A stretch of DNA of 64,000 nucleotides from Rhodospirillales bacterium (GTDB taxonomy: Bacteria; Pseudomonadota; Alphaproteobacteria; Rhodospirillales; Casp-alpha2). This document shows positions 25,328 through 32,717 of the stretch, in pieces. The position numbers were made by a program, and so were the translations under genes. Below the pieces are notes generated by a model that worked only from the letters and a program-made list of their open reading frames with translations, searched no databases and was not told the origin of the DNA. How positions within the stretch are numbered: position 1 is the first letter of the stretch; every line of letters starts with the position of its first letter. The DNA is taken from the NCBI GenBank assembly GCA_017640505.1, contig JAEPQO010000001.1, positions 1,256,625 to 1,320,624 on the forward strand, in the 5' to 3' direction.

Positions 25328-27414
25328 ATGCGCAGATTCTCTGGACGCCGGCACTTCCGGCGACGGTGATTGCGGCCCTGGCGATGCTCGGGTTCATGCT
25401 GCTTTTGGTGCAGATGTTGCGCGCCGGTCGGCGGGGCGTCATCTCGCGCGCCTGTCTGCTGATGGCGCTGGTTTTGGCGCTATTGGAGCCGCGCGTCAGC
25501 GTTGAGGAGCGGACACCGGAAAACGATATCGCGGTTGTTCTGGTCGACGAAACGACAAGCCAGCGGATCGGTGAACGGCGTACGCGCAGCCAGGACGCGG
25601 CACGGGAAATTTCCAACGGTCTGGAAGCGATGCCGGGCATGGAGGTTCGTACCGTTACCGTGCGAGACGGTGACGGCCGCGGAAGTGGCGACGGCTCGCG
25701 GATGGTGGATTCCCTGATCGATGCCATGGGCGACCTGCCGCGGTCCCGTTTTGCGGGCGCCGTTATGGTGACGGATGGGCAGATTCATGACGCCGACCTG
25801 GCGGCAGGTGGCGGCGTCGCGGGTCCCGTGCATGTGTTGATCAGTGGCGAGCGGGACGAAAAGGACCGCAGGCTCGTGATCGCGGACGCGCCCGGCTACG
25901 GCATTGTCGGCAACGAGGTCACCGTTCGCTTTCGTGTCGAGGACCGGGTGACCGGCGACGGCAGTTTCGGGTCCGATCTGGTCGACGTGACCGTGCATGT
26001 GGACGGCGCGCAACGAGAAACACTGAAGCTGCAGGCTAACGCGGATCACGAGATCAAGCTGACGCTTGAACATGCCGGGCCGACGTTCATCGAAATCGAA
26101 GCCAAGGCGGCGGAGGGCGAACTGTCAGCCGTCAACAACCGTGCCGTCGTTTCCGTCAATGGCGTGCGCGACAGATTGCGTGTGCTCCTTGTGTCGGGCC
26201 AGCCGCACGCCGGCGAACGGACGTGGCGCAACTTGCTGAAGTCCGATCCGTCAGTCGATCTGGTGCACTTCACGATCCTGCGCCCGCCTGAGAAGAACGA
26301 TTTTACGCCGCTCAATGAAATTTCGCTGATCGCGTTTCCGGTGCGCGAACTGTTCGAGGAAAAGATCGACGAGTTCGACCTGATCGTGTTCGACCGTTAC
26401 ATCGTGCGCGACGTGCTGCCGCCGACGTACTTCCGGAACATCGCACGCTATGTGCGTGGCGGCGGTGCCGTGCTGCTTTCCGTCGGACCGGAATTCGGCG
26501 GGCTGAGATCGCTGGCGCGGACGCCACTGGCGGACATCCTGCCGGGCGAGCCGACGGGCCGCATTTTCGAGGAGCGATTTAAGCCGCGCATTTCCGAGAT
26601 CGGGCACCGTCACCCGGTGACCAGCGCGCTGCCGGGTGCCGTGGTGCCTGGCAGGGACGATCTGGAGCCCGGCTGGGGCCCGTGGTTCCGCCATATCGGT
26701 ATTTCCAGCAGTGTCGCGCCGAACCTGATGGACGGCGTTGGCGGCAACCCGCTGTTGCTGATGGAGCGTGTCGACGAAGGTCGTGTCGCGCTGATCGCCA
26801 GCGATCACCTCTGGCTTTGGGCGCGCGGCTTCGAAAGTGGCGGACCGCAGGCGGAACTGATGCGCCGTATCGCACACTGGCTGATGAAGGAACCGGAACT
26901 GGATGAAGAAGGGCTTTTCGCCACGGTCGAAAACGGTGAGCTAAGGGTCGAGCGCCGCAGCCTCGACACGGCGCCGACGGAAGTGACCGTCGAAAGCCCG
27001 AGCGGCGAGAAGATGACCGTCATGCTGAAGCCCGAGGCGTCGGGCAAGTCGACGGCGCGTGTGCCGGTCGAGGAAGTGGGACTGTACCGGGTCGGTGATG
27101 GCGAGCATGTAGCACTGGCGCCGGCCGGCGCATTGAATCCGCTGGAGCTGGCCGATCTGCGCGCCACGGATGGCCCCGCGGAAGTAATCACGGATGCGGC
27201 GAACGGCGGTATCCGCTGGCTGATCGACGGCCTTCCCAGTCTGCGTGGCGTGCAACCCGACCGGCAGACGCACGGGTCCGGGTGGCTGGGTTTCGTCCGT
27301 AACGAGGCGTTCACGGTGACCGGCGTGACGACGGTGCCGCTGGCACCGTGGTGGTTGGTGATCCTGCTGGGTATCGGTTTCGCCAGCCTCGCCTGGTGGC
27401 GCGAAGGACGTTAA
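25324..27414 (+). CDS. Large membrane protein with GATase1-like domain (moxR operon)
   Basis: A 696-residue protein with two N-terminal transmembrane helices (about 11-32 and 40-55), a large extra-membrane part, and one C-terminal helix (WWLVILLGIGFASLAWW). The middle, from about 280 to 520, starts LRVLLVSGQPHAGERTWRNL and includes YVRGGGAVLLSVGP, a class I glutamine-amidotransferase-like fold as found in many MoxR/DUF58 operons; no intact catalytic triad is evident. A vWA-like stretch (VVLVDETTSQRIG, SRFAGAVMVTDGQ) lies at 70-155. It overlaps the preceding gene by 4 bases and probably forms a membrane complex with it. Confidence 0.85.
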   Translation: MNAQILWTPALPATVIAALAMLGFMLLLVQMLRAGRRGVISRACLLMALVLALLEPRVSVEERTPENDIAVVLVDETTSQRIGERRTRSQDAAREISNGLEAMPGMEVRTVTVRDGDGRGSGDGSRMVDSLIDAMGDLPRSRFAGAVMVTDGQIHDADLAAGGGVAGPVHVLISGERDEKDRRLVIADAPGYGIVGNEVTVRFRVEDRVTGDGSFGSDLVDVTVHVDGAQRETLKLQANADHEIKLTLEHAGPTFIEIEAKAAEGELSAVNNRAVVSVNGVRDRLRVLLVSGQPHAGERTWRNLLKSDPSVDLVHFTILRPPEKNDFTPLNEISLIAFPVRELFEEKIDEFDLIVFDRYIVRDVLPPTYFRNIARYVRGGGAVLLSVGPEFGGLRSLARTPLADILPGEPTGRIFEERFKPRISEIGHRHPVTSALPGAVVPGRDDLEPGWGPWFRHIGISSSVAPNLMDGVGGNPLLLMERVDEGRVALIASDHLWLWARGFESGGPQAELMRRIAHWLMKEPELDEEGLFATVENGELRVERRSLDTAPTEVTVESPSGEKMTVMLKPEASGKSTARVPVEEVGLYRVGDGEHVALAPAGALNPLELADLRATDGPAEVITDAANGGIRWLIDGLPSLRGVQPDRQTHGSGWLGFVRNEAFTVTGVTTVPLAPWWLVILLGIGFASLAWWREGR

Positions 27415-27630
27415 ATGCCTGAAGGTTTCTCGCATGTGAAGTCACCCGTTGTTTTAACGGCGCTGGCTATGGCGCCGATTACTATTGCGTCCGGCATCGC
27501 ATTCTTCGCGTTTGGGATATCTGCGTATGAAAGCTTGGGTGTCGGCTCGGCGACTGAGTTCACAATTGGATTGATCGGCTACATCTGGCTGCCTTGGCGG
27601 CAGCAGGATCAACGATCTCGCACTTTATGA
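27415..27630 (+). CDS. Possible small membrane protein after the moxR operon
   Basis: A 71-residue frame that begins directly after the TAA of the preceding gene (TAAATG). Residues 12-33 and 42-58 are hydrophobic (VLTALAMAPITIASGIAFFA and a second stretch), so it could be a two-helix membrane protein expressed by re-initiation. I do not recognise it. Codon use is less GC-biased than in neighbours, and it ends 11 bases before the REP-like repeat; it may be a decayed remnant or not a gene. Confidence 0.35.
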   Translation: MPEGFSHVKSPVVLTALAMAPITIASGIAFFAFGISAYESLGVGSATEFTIGLIGYIWLPWRQQDQRSRTL

Positions 27631-27641
27631 TCACTATGGTT

Positions 27642-27707
27642 GTCATCCCCGCGAAGGCGGGGATCCAGGTTGAACGATGGACTGGGTTCCCGCTTTCGCG
27701 GGATGAC
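27642..27707. repeat. REP-like inverted repeat pair
   Basis: Two copies of a GC-rich palindromic unit face each other: one at 27642-27668 (GTCATCCCCGCGAAGG...) and one at 27682-27707 ending ...GCGGGATGAC. Each unit is itself a hairpin around a CGCGAAGGCG or CTTTCGCG core. The pattern GTCATxCCCGCGAA is a widespread proteobacterial REP-type extragenic repeat. It lies between convergent genes and may stop transcription from both sides. No RAYT transposase or second copy was seen in the window. Confidence 0.85.
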
Positions 27708-27717
27708 GAGGAACACG

Positions 27718-28629
27718 TCACTGATCCCAATACGGGTTCTCGCCGAAGCGGTCGGCGAGGAAATCGACGAAGGCACGCACGCGCGGTGACAGATGACGCC
27801 GGTGCGGATAGACGGCGTAGACGGAAATCGGATCGTCTTCGTAATCTGTGAGCGCGACCTCGAGCTCGCCCGACTGAATTTCCCCGCAGCAGAAGAACGT
27901 CGGTGCGAGATCGACACCGATGCCGCGCTTGGCAGCGTTGAGCAGCACCTCGCCGTTATTGGCGCGTAGCCTGCCCGAAACGGTGACGCTAAATCGGCCT
28001 TCCGGTCCCTTGAATGTCCAGGTGTCCGGTTCCGGCAGGTAATCGTAGATCAGGGCGTCGTGATCCTTGAGGTCCGACGGGTGGCTGGGCCGCCCGTGCT
28101 TGTCCCAGTACTCGGGGCTTGCCATGACAACCCTGCGGCAGGGTGCCAGGCGCCGGGCAATGAGGCTGGAGTCCGGCAGCCGCGCGATCCGGATTGCCAT
28201 GTCGAAGCCTTCCTCGACGACATCGATCTGGCGGTCATTGAGTGTCATGTCGATTACGACTTCAGGATATTCATGCATGAACTCGGCGACCGCGGGTCCG
28301 AGATGCAGGATGCCGAACGACATCGGCGCGTTGATCCGGAGCACGCCGCGCGGAACGGCGCCCAGGCTGTCGAGCGCGTCGACGGCTTCCCGCGCCTCGT
28401 CAAGGATGCGGCGGCAATGCTCATAAAAGGCACGCCCCTCGTCGGTCAGGGACAGCCGCCGCGTCGTTCGGTTGAGAAGCCGGACACCTAATCGATCCTC
28501 GAGTTTCTGGATCTGCACGCTGACGGCGCCCTTGGACAGGCGCAGCTGGCGCGCCGCGCCGGTGAAGCTCTCGGCATCGACAACGGCGGCGAAAACGCTC
28601 ATGCCTTCCAGCGGATCGGGGGCGGCCAT
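27718..28629 (-). CDS. LysR-family transcriptional regulator
   Basis: A 303-residue regulator with an N-terminal winged helix (FAAVVDAESFTGAARQLRLS, then KGAVSVQIQKLEDRLG) and a periplasmic-binding-like effector domain from about 90. The pattern of a DNA-binding helix starting at SKGAVS and the NRTTRRLSLTDEG stretch is that of the CrgA/AaeR-like branch, many of which answer to aromatics or quinones. GGAGAT gives the ribosome site. It is divergent from the azoreductase-pirin operon across a 135-base AT-rich gap with a perfect palindrome, so it most likely controls that operon and itself. Confidence 0.93.
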   Translation of the reverse strand: MAAPDPLEGMSVFAAVVDAESFTGAARQLRLSKGAVSVQIQKLEDRLGVRLLNRTTRRLSLTDEGRAFYEHCRRILDEAREAVDALDSLGAVPRGVLRINAPMSFGILHLGPAVAEFMHEYPEVVIDMTLNDRQIDVVEEGFDMAIRIARLPDSSLIARRLAPCRRVVMASPEYWDKHGRPSHPSDLKDHDALIYDYLPEPDTWTFKGPEGRFSVTVSGRLRANNGEVLLNAAKRGIGVDLAPTFFCCGEIQSGELEVALTDYEDDPISVYAVYPHRRHLSPRVRAFVDFLADRFGENPYWDQ

Positions 28630-28640
28630 GTGATCTCCAT

Positions 28641-28660
28641 TTGTTTATGATATTAAACAA
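28641..28660. promoter_or_regulatory. Palindrome in the lysR-azoreductase gap (likely LysR operator)
   Basis: TTGTTTA (28641-28647), a 6-base centre, then TAAACAA (28654-28660): a perfect 7-bp inverted repeat that contains the T-N11-A core expected for LysR-type sites. It sits just upstream of the lysR ribosome site and about 105 bases before the azoreductase start, so it is well placed for autorepression and for activation of the divergent operon. Confidence 0.6.
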
Positions 28661-28764
28661 TCAGTTTATTTTTAGCCTAATTGTCTTATTAAATCTACAC
28701 GCATATCTTCGCCTCAACGCCCGGCCACAGAGGTGCGGGCCAACGGATGAAAGAGGATAAGATA

Positions 28765-29412
28765 ATGAAAACGTTGCTTGTTATGGATGCCAGCCCGCGC
28801 AAGGACGCGGTTTCCCGCCAACTCACCAACCGGTTCATTGACCGGGTGAGCGCCAAGTTCCCGGATGTGCGGATCATTCACCGTGACTTGGGTGCAAGCC
28901 CGCTCGAGCACATCGACGATGAACTGATCGATGCGCTTCGCCGTGAACCGGAAACGCTGAGCGAACGCCAGCAGGCGGCACGCCAGGCTTCCGACCAGAT
29001 GATCGCCGAAATGGATGACGCCGATGCGATCGTCGTCGGCTCGCCGTTGCACAACTTCACGATTACCGGCGCGCTCCGGACATGGATCGACCATGTTGCC
29101 CGGCCGGGCAAGACGTTTGGCTACGATCCGGAAACCGGACCGAAGGGACTTCTCAGTGACAAGCCGGTCTATGTGCTGTCGGCACGCGGCGGCAAGTACG
29201 GTGACGGCTCGCCGGAAGATCCGCACCCGGCCGATTTCCAGTCCGGCTACTTGCGCCACATCTTCGGCTTCATGGGGCTGAAAGACGTTCGCATCATCGC
29301 CGCCAACGGCATGGACATGGGCCCGGAGCCGCGCGCCGAAGGACTCGCCGAAGCGCACGCCAAGATCGACGAGGCCGTGAACGCGCTCGAAGCCGAAGCA
29401 GCAGCCGCATAA
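28765..29412 (+). CDS. FMN-dependent NADH:quinone reductase / azoreductase family (flavodoxin-like fold)
   Basis: A 215-residue flavoprotein. The start KTLLVMDASPRKDAVSRQLT is the FMN phosphate-binding motif, followed by ADAIVVGSPLHNFTITGALRTW (two parts of the FMN-binding loop) and VLSARGGKYGDG. This is the AzoR type, which reduces quinones and azo dyes by two electrons and protects against electrophilic stress. ATG 28765 is preferred over 28747 because AGAGG lies at the right distance. It is the first gene of an operon with pirin and is divergent from LysR. Confidence 0.92.
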   Translation: MKTLLVMDASPRKDAVSRQLTNRFIDRVSAKFPDVRIIHRDLGASPLEHIDDELIDALRREPETLSERQQAARQASDQMIAEMDDADAIVVGSPLHNFTITGALRTWIDHVARPGKTFGYDPETGPKGLLSDKPVYVLSARGGKYGDGSPEDPHPADFQSGYLRHIFGFMGLKDVRIIAANGMDMGPEPRAEGLAEAHAKIDEAVNALEAEAAAA

Positions 29413-29434
29413 CTCGAATGAGAGGAGCAAACCG

Positions 29435-30139
29435 ATGATCAACGTCACCCATTTCGACGACCTCGGGACCTTTGCCAACGACTGGCTGGATGCGCACTAC
29501 CACTTCAGCTTCGCCGGTTATCACGACCCGGCGAAGATGGGGCTTGGTCCGCTGCGGGTCTGGAATGATGACACGATCCGTGCCGGAACCGGGTTCGACC
29601 CGCACCCGCACCGCGATATGGAAATCGTGACCTATGTCCGCACTGGTGCGATATCGCATCAGGACAGTCTCGGCAACAAGGGCCGGACCGCTGCCGGCGA
29701 CGTGCAGGTGATGCACGCCGGCACCGGGATCGTGCACGCAGAAATGAACCTTGAAGAAGAGGATACGACACTGTTCCAGATCTGGATCATGCCGGACAAG
29801 GCCGGGCACGTGCCCGGCTGGGATGCGAGGCAGTTTCCGAAAGATCCGGTGACGGATGCCTTGCCGGCGCTTGCATCGGGCCGTGACGAGCATCCGGACG
29901 CGATGCGCATTCACCAGAACGCCTCAGTGCACGGTGGCCGCATCAACGCCGGCGACAGCGTTCGCCACGATCTCGGTCACGGACGTGCCGCTTACCTGGT
30001 GGTGAGCGAGGGCGCGGTCGAGGTTAACGGCACCTTCGTCGACACGCGCGCGGGTGCCACGATCCGGGACGAGGACAGTCTTATGATCAAGGCGCTCGAG
30101 GACGCGGAGATCGTTCTGGTCGATGTCGCGCTAAGCTAA
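29435..30139 (+). CDS. Pirin family protein
   Basis: A 234-residue bicupin. The metal-binding residues appear in FDPHPHRDMEIVTYV (two His near 56 and 58) and in MHAGTGIVHAEMN (His and Glu near 100-107), as in E. coli YhhW, which has quercetin dioxygenase activity. Pirins of this type often accompany quinone reductases under LysR control, as here, where the gene starts 22 bases after the azoreductase with a strong GAGAGGAG site. The role is probably protective against aromatic or quinone stress. Confidence 0.93.
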   Translation: MINVTHFDDLGTFANDWLDAHYHFSFAGYHDPAKMGLGPLRVWNDDTIRAGTGFDPHPHRDMEIVTYVRTGAISHQDSLGNKGRTAAGDVQVMHAGTGIVHAEMNLEEEDTTLFQIWIMPDKAGHVPGWDARQFPKDPVTDALPALASGRDEHPDAMRIHQNASVHGGRINAGDSVRHDLGHGRAAYLVVSEGAVEVNGTFVDTRAGATIRDEDSLMIKALEDAEIVLVDVALS

Positions 30140-30148
30140 GAGGGCATT

Positions 30149-30172
30149 CCCCTCCGTCATCTGGCGGAGGGG
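30149..30172. terminator. Hairpin between convergent pirin and RidA genes
   Basis: CCCCTCCG (30149-30156) pairs with CGGAGGGG (30165-30172) over an 8-base loop, and a few outer bases can extend the stem. It lies 9 bases after the pirin stop and 5 before the RidA stop. T-runs are weak, so it is a modest terminator for either direction. Confidence 0.6.
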
Positions 30173-30177
30173 TGCCG

Positions 30178-30561
30178 TTATTTCGCGGCGATGGCCTCTA
30201 TCTCGACGGTCCAGCTCGGATCGGCAAGACCCGAAACGATCAGCAGCGTCGAGGCGCAGATATGCCCGTCCAGCATGCGGTCGCGCACCTGCCGGTAAAG
30301 CCCCACGTCCTCCGGTTTGGTCAGGAACACCGTCACCTTGACGATATTGTCCTTGGACATGTCGGCATCGTCCAGGACGGCAAAGATCCGCTCCCAGCAG
30401 ACTTCCATCTGCATCGCGCTGTCGCCGGCGAGCCGCCCATCCGCATGCGTGCCGATCTGACCGGATATATGCATCCATGTCTTGGCGTCGGTCACTTTGA
30501 CCCCATGTGAATAATCCGACGACGGCGGTGCGATGCTGGCGGGGCTGTGGCGGCTGATCAT
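30178..30561 (-). CDS. RidA-family protein (likely without the deaminase Arg)
   Basis: A 127-residue YjgF/RidA-fold protein: WMHISGQIGTHADGRLAGDS, CWERIFAVLDDADMSKDNIV, KVTVFLTKPED and the final WTVEIEAIAA. In deaminase-type RidA the conserved Arg (E. coli Arg105) precedes a short stretch before the IEIEAIA motif; here the corresponding segment is CASTLLIVSGLADPSW and has no Arg. It therefore probably belongs to a non-deaminase subgroup that acts in a specific pathway. ATG 30561 follows a GGGAG site; an upstream in-frame start at 30603 is less likely. Confidence 0.85.
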   Translation of the reverse strand: MISRHSPASIAPPSSDYSHGVKVTDAKTWMHISGQIGTHADGRLAGDSAMQMEVCWERIFAVLDDADMSKDNIVKVTVFLTKPEDVGLYRQVRDRMLDGHICASTLLIVSGLADPSWTVEIEAIAAK

Positions 30562-30664
30562 GATGAAATCTCCCGTAAGTCTTTTGTGGACAGGCGCGTC
30601 CACAGGTTGATCATAGTGTCAGAACCGCCCGGCGCTGTCATGACCGGGGGAAGGGGAGACTGCG

Positions 30665-31645
30665 ATGCCTGAAATCAGCCTGGCCTGTTGGGACTACGAC
30701 CGCGCGCTGCCTGTTCTGGATGGCCGGCTTGCCGTCGACGGGTTCGACATCCGCGCCGAGACCGAGCCGCCCGGCACTTTGTTCCCGCTGGCAGTGGGCG
30801 ATGCGCCCTACGACGTCACCGAATTTTCCTTTGCGAGTTATGTCATTCAGACGGCGCGCGGTGCCTGTAAATACATCGGCATTCCCGTCTACCTGTCGCG
30901 TGCATTTCGCCATGGCGCGATCTATGTCCGTGCGGACTCCGGAATCGAAACCGCGAAAGATCTGGAAGGCCGCGTCGTGGGCGTGCCGGAATACGCGATG
31001 ACGCTGGCGGTTTGGGTGCGCGGCATCCTTGCCGAAGACTTCGGTGTCGATGTCGCGAAGCTCAGGTACCGTACCGGCGGCCTGAACGAGCCAGGTCGTG
31101 TCGAGCGGCTGAAGCTCGATCTGCCCCCCGAAATCGATCTGCAACCGTTGGGTCCGGAGACGTCCCTAAATGCCGCGATGCTGGCCGGTGATCTGGAGGC
31201 GATCATCGCACCGGCGCCGCCGCGTGCCTTTGCCGACGGTAACCCCGCGGTCCGGCGCCTGATCGATCCGGCGGGACCGGCAGAGCGCGATTACTTCAAA
31301 CGGACCGGTATCTTTCCGATCATGCACATCCTGGCGGTCCGGAAGGACGTGGCCGCGACAAATCCGAACCTCCCAAAGGCGCTGTTCGACGCGTTCGAGG
31401 CCGGACGTCGTCAGGCGATGGCGCGGGTCAAGGCGGTGGCGGAAGGCTCCGCCAACCGGGATATGTCGCCATGGTATGCGGAAGCCTATGAACAGGCCGT
31501 CGCGGCAATGGGACCTGACTTTTGGACCTACGGCGTTCAGGGCAACGAAGCGGCGCTGGATGCCTTTTGCCGCTATATTCATGCACAGCACCTGGCGGAC
31601 CGCCAGCTGACGATTGAAGAGCTGTTTCATGCGAATACGCTCTGA
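30665..31645 (+). CDS. Periplasmic-binding-fold protein of the 4,5-dihydroxyphthalate decarboxylase type
   Basis: A 326-residue protein. LACWDYDRALPVLDGRLAVDG at the start and the SRAFRHGAIYVRADSGI block match proteins annotated as 4,5-dihydroxyphthalate decarboxylase, which use a type II periplasmic-binding fold. There is no signal peptide, so it is cytosolic and not a transporter-binding protein. The true substrate of most members is unknown, and no phthalate genes are nearby. The ATG has a GGGGAG site. It may be an isolated catabolic or accessory gene. Confidence 0.82.
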   Translation: MPEISLACWDYDRALPVLDGRLAVDGFDIRAETEPPGTLFPLAVGDAPYDVTEFSFASYVIQTARGACKYIGIPVYLSRAFRHGAIYVRADSGIETAKDLEGRVVGVPEYAMTLAVWVRGILAEDFGVDVAKLRYRTGGLNEPGRVERLKLDLPPEIDLQPLGPETSLNAAMLAGDLEAIIAPAPPRAFADGNPAVRRLIDPAGPAERDYFKRTGIFPIMHILAVRKDVAATNPNLPKALFDAFEAGRRQAMARVKAVAEGSANRDMSPWYAEAYEQAVAAMGPDFWTYGVQGNEAALDAFCRYIHAQHLADRQLTIEELFHANTL

Positions 31646-31767
31646 AAACCGGTGATCAGGCATGCCGGGCGGCAATTCCTGCCGTCGGGATCACAATGCC
31701 GCCCGATGCCCGGAAAATTTTGCTGATATTTTTATTCTAACCCATTGGAATATATAGATTCATAAGT

Positions 31768-31783
31768 TGGCACGCCCGTTGCT
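31768..31783 (+). promoter_or_regulatory. Sigma-54 promoter upstream of flgG
   Basis: TGGCACG (31768-31774), four bases, then TTGCT (31779-31783). This matches the RpoN consensus TGGCACG-N4-TTGCW exactly, with the invariant GG (31769-31770) and GC (31781-31782) separated by 10 bases. Transcription would start near 31794, leaving a leader of about 80 bases before the flgG ATG. Sigma-54 control is usual for hook and rod genes in many polarly flagellated proteobacteria. Confidence 0.85.
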
Positions 31784-31872
31784 TATTAATTGGTGAGATC
31801 ACCGGCCAGAAGCGCCGGCTCGATGCGAAAAGCACGGCCAAAAATGGCCGGCAGACAAAAAGGAACGGGATA

Positions 31873-32655
31873 ATGGACGCACTGCGAATTGGCGCCTCCG
31901 GCATGATGGCGCAGCAAAGAAACGTCGAGGTTGTCGCGAACAACCTGGCGAATATGAACACCACTGGCTATCAACGCCGGCGGACCGAATTTCACGATCT
32001 GATCTACAAAAACAGCGCACGTCCCGACGAATTTGGGTCTCGCGCAGGCGAACAGGTGCCGGGCGGGGTTCAGTCCGGTAAGGGTGTCGATTTGGCCTCG
32101 GTCTACCGGGTGACGGAACAAGGCAGCCTTCGCCAGACAAACAACGTTTTCGATCTGGCCATTCAGGGCCGCGGTTACTTCCAGGTCCAGTTGCCAAACG
32201 GCGACACGGCATACACCCGCGACGGCACGTTTCAGATCGACGCCACGGGCTCTCTCGTAACGCAGGACGGATTTCCCGTCCTGCCCGGTATTTCCGTGCC
32301 GGTCGATGCCATCGACGTGACGGTCAACGCGGCTGGCGAGGTGCTGGTCACACAGGATGGCAATGCCATCCCCAGCAATGTCGGCGCGTTGCAGGTCGCG
32401 GTATTTCCGAATGAAGGCGGGCTTCGTGCTGAGGGAAATAACCTCTTTACCGAGACGCCTGCATCGGGTGCAGCCGCAATTGTCACGCCCGGCACGACGG
32501 GATCCGGTGCCGTGTTACAAGGCTTTATCGAGACGTCGAATGTAAATCCGGTTGAAGAAATCGCCGAAATGATCCGTGCGCAGCGGGCGTACGATATGAA
32601 CTCAAAAATTATTCAGACGGCCGATCAGATGATGGCGCCGTCAGGCCGAAGCTAA
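31873..32655 (+). CDS. flgG: Flagellar basal-body distal rod protein FlgG
   Basis: A 260-residue rod protein. The N-terminal helix ASGMMAQQRNVEVVANNLAN followed by MNTTGYQRRRTEFHDLIY, the central DLAIQGRGYFQV and YTRDGTFQIDATGSLV, and the C-terminal IAEMIRAQRAYDMNSKIIQT are diagnostic. MNTTG and the length favour FlgG (about 260) over FlgF (about 240-250). It is exported by the flagellar type III system and builds the distal rod. No flgF, flgA, flgH or other flagellar gene flanks it. It has its own sigma-54 promoter and terminator, so it forms a single-gene unit. AAGGAACGG precedes the ATG. Confidence 0.95.
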   Translation: MDALRIGASGMMAQQRNVEVVANNLANMNTTGYQRRRTEFHDLIYKNSARPDEFGSRAGEQVPGGVQSGKGVDLASVYRVTEQGSLRQTNNVFDLAIQGRGYFQVQLPNGDTAYTRDGTFQIDATGSLVTQDGFPVLPGISVPVDAIDVTVNAAGEVLVTQDGNAIPSNVGALQVAVFPNEGGLRAEGNNLFTETPASGAAAIVTPGTTGSGAVLQGFIETSNVNPVEEIAEMIRAQRAYDMNSKIIQTADQMMAPSGRS

Positions 32656-32684
32656 CGGCCCAGGTTTCTCCACGTCCCACACTT

Positions 32685-32717
32685 GGCCGGCGGACTTCCG
32701 CCGGCCTTTTCTTTTTT
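32685..32717 (+). terminator. Intrinsic terminator after flgG
   Basis: GGCCGGCGG (32685-32693) pairs with CCGCCGGCC (32698-32706) across an ACTT loop, followed by TTTTCTTTTTT (32707-32717). It is a strong plus-strand terminator 30 bases after the flgG stop, adjacent to the end of the convergent PBP4-type gene. Confidence 0.92.
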
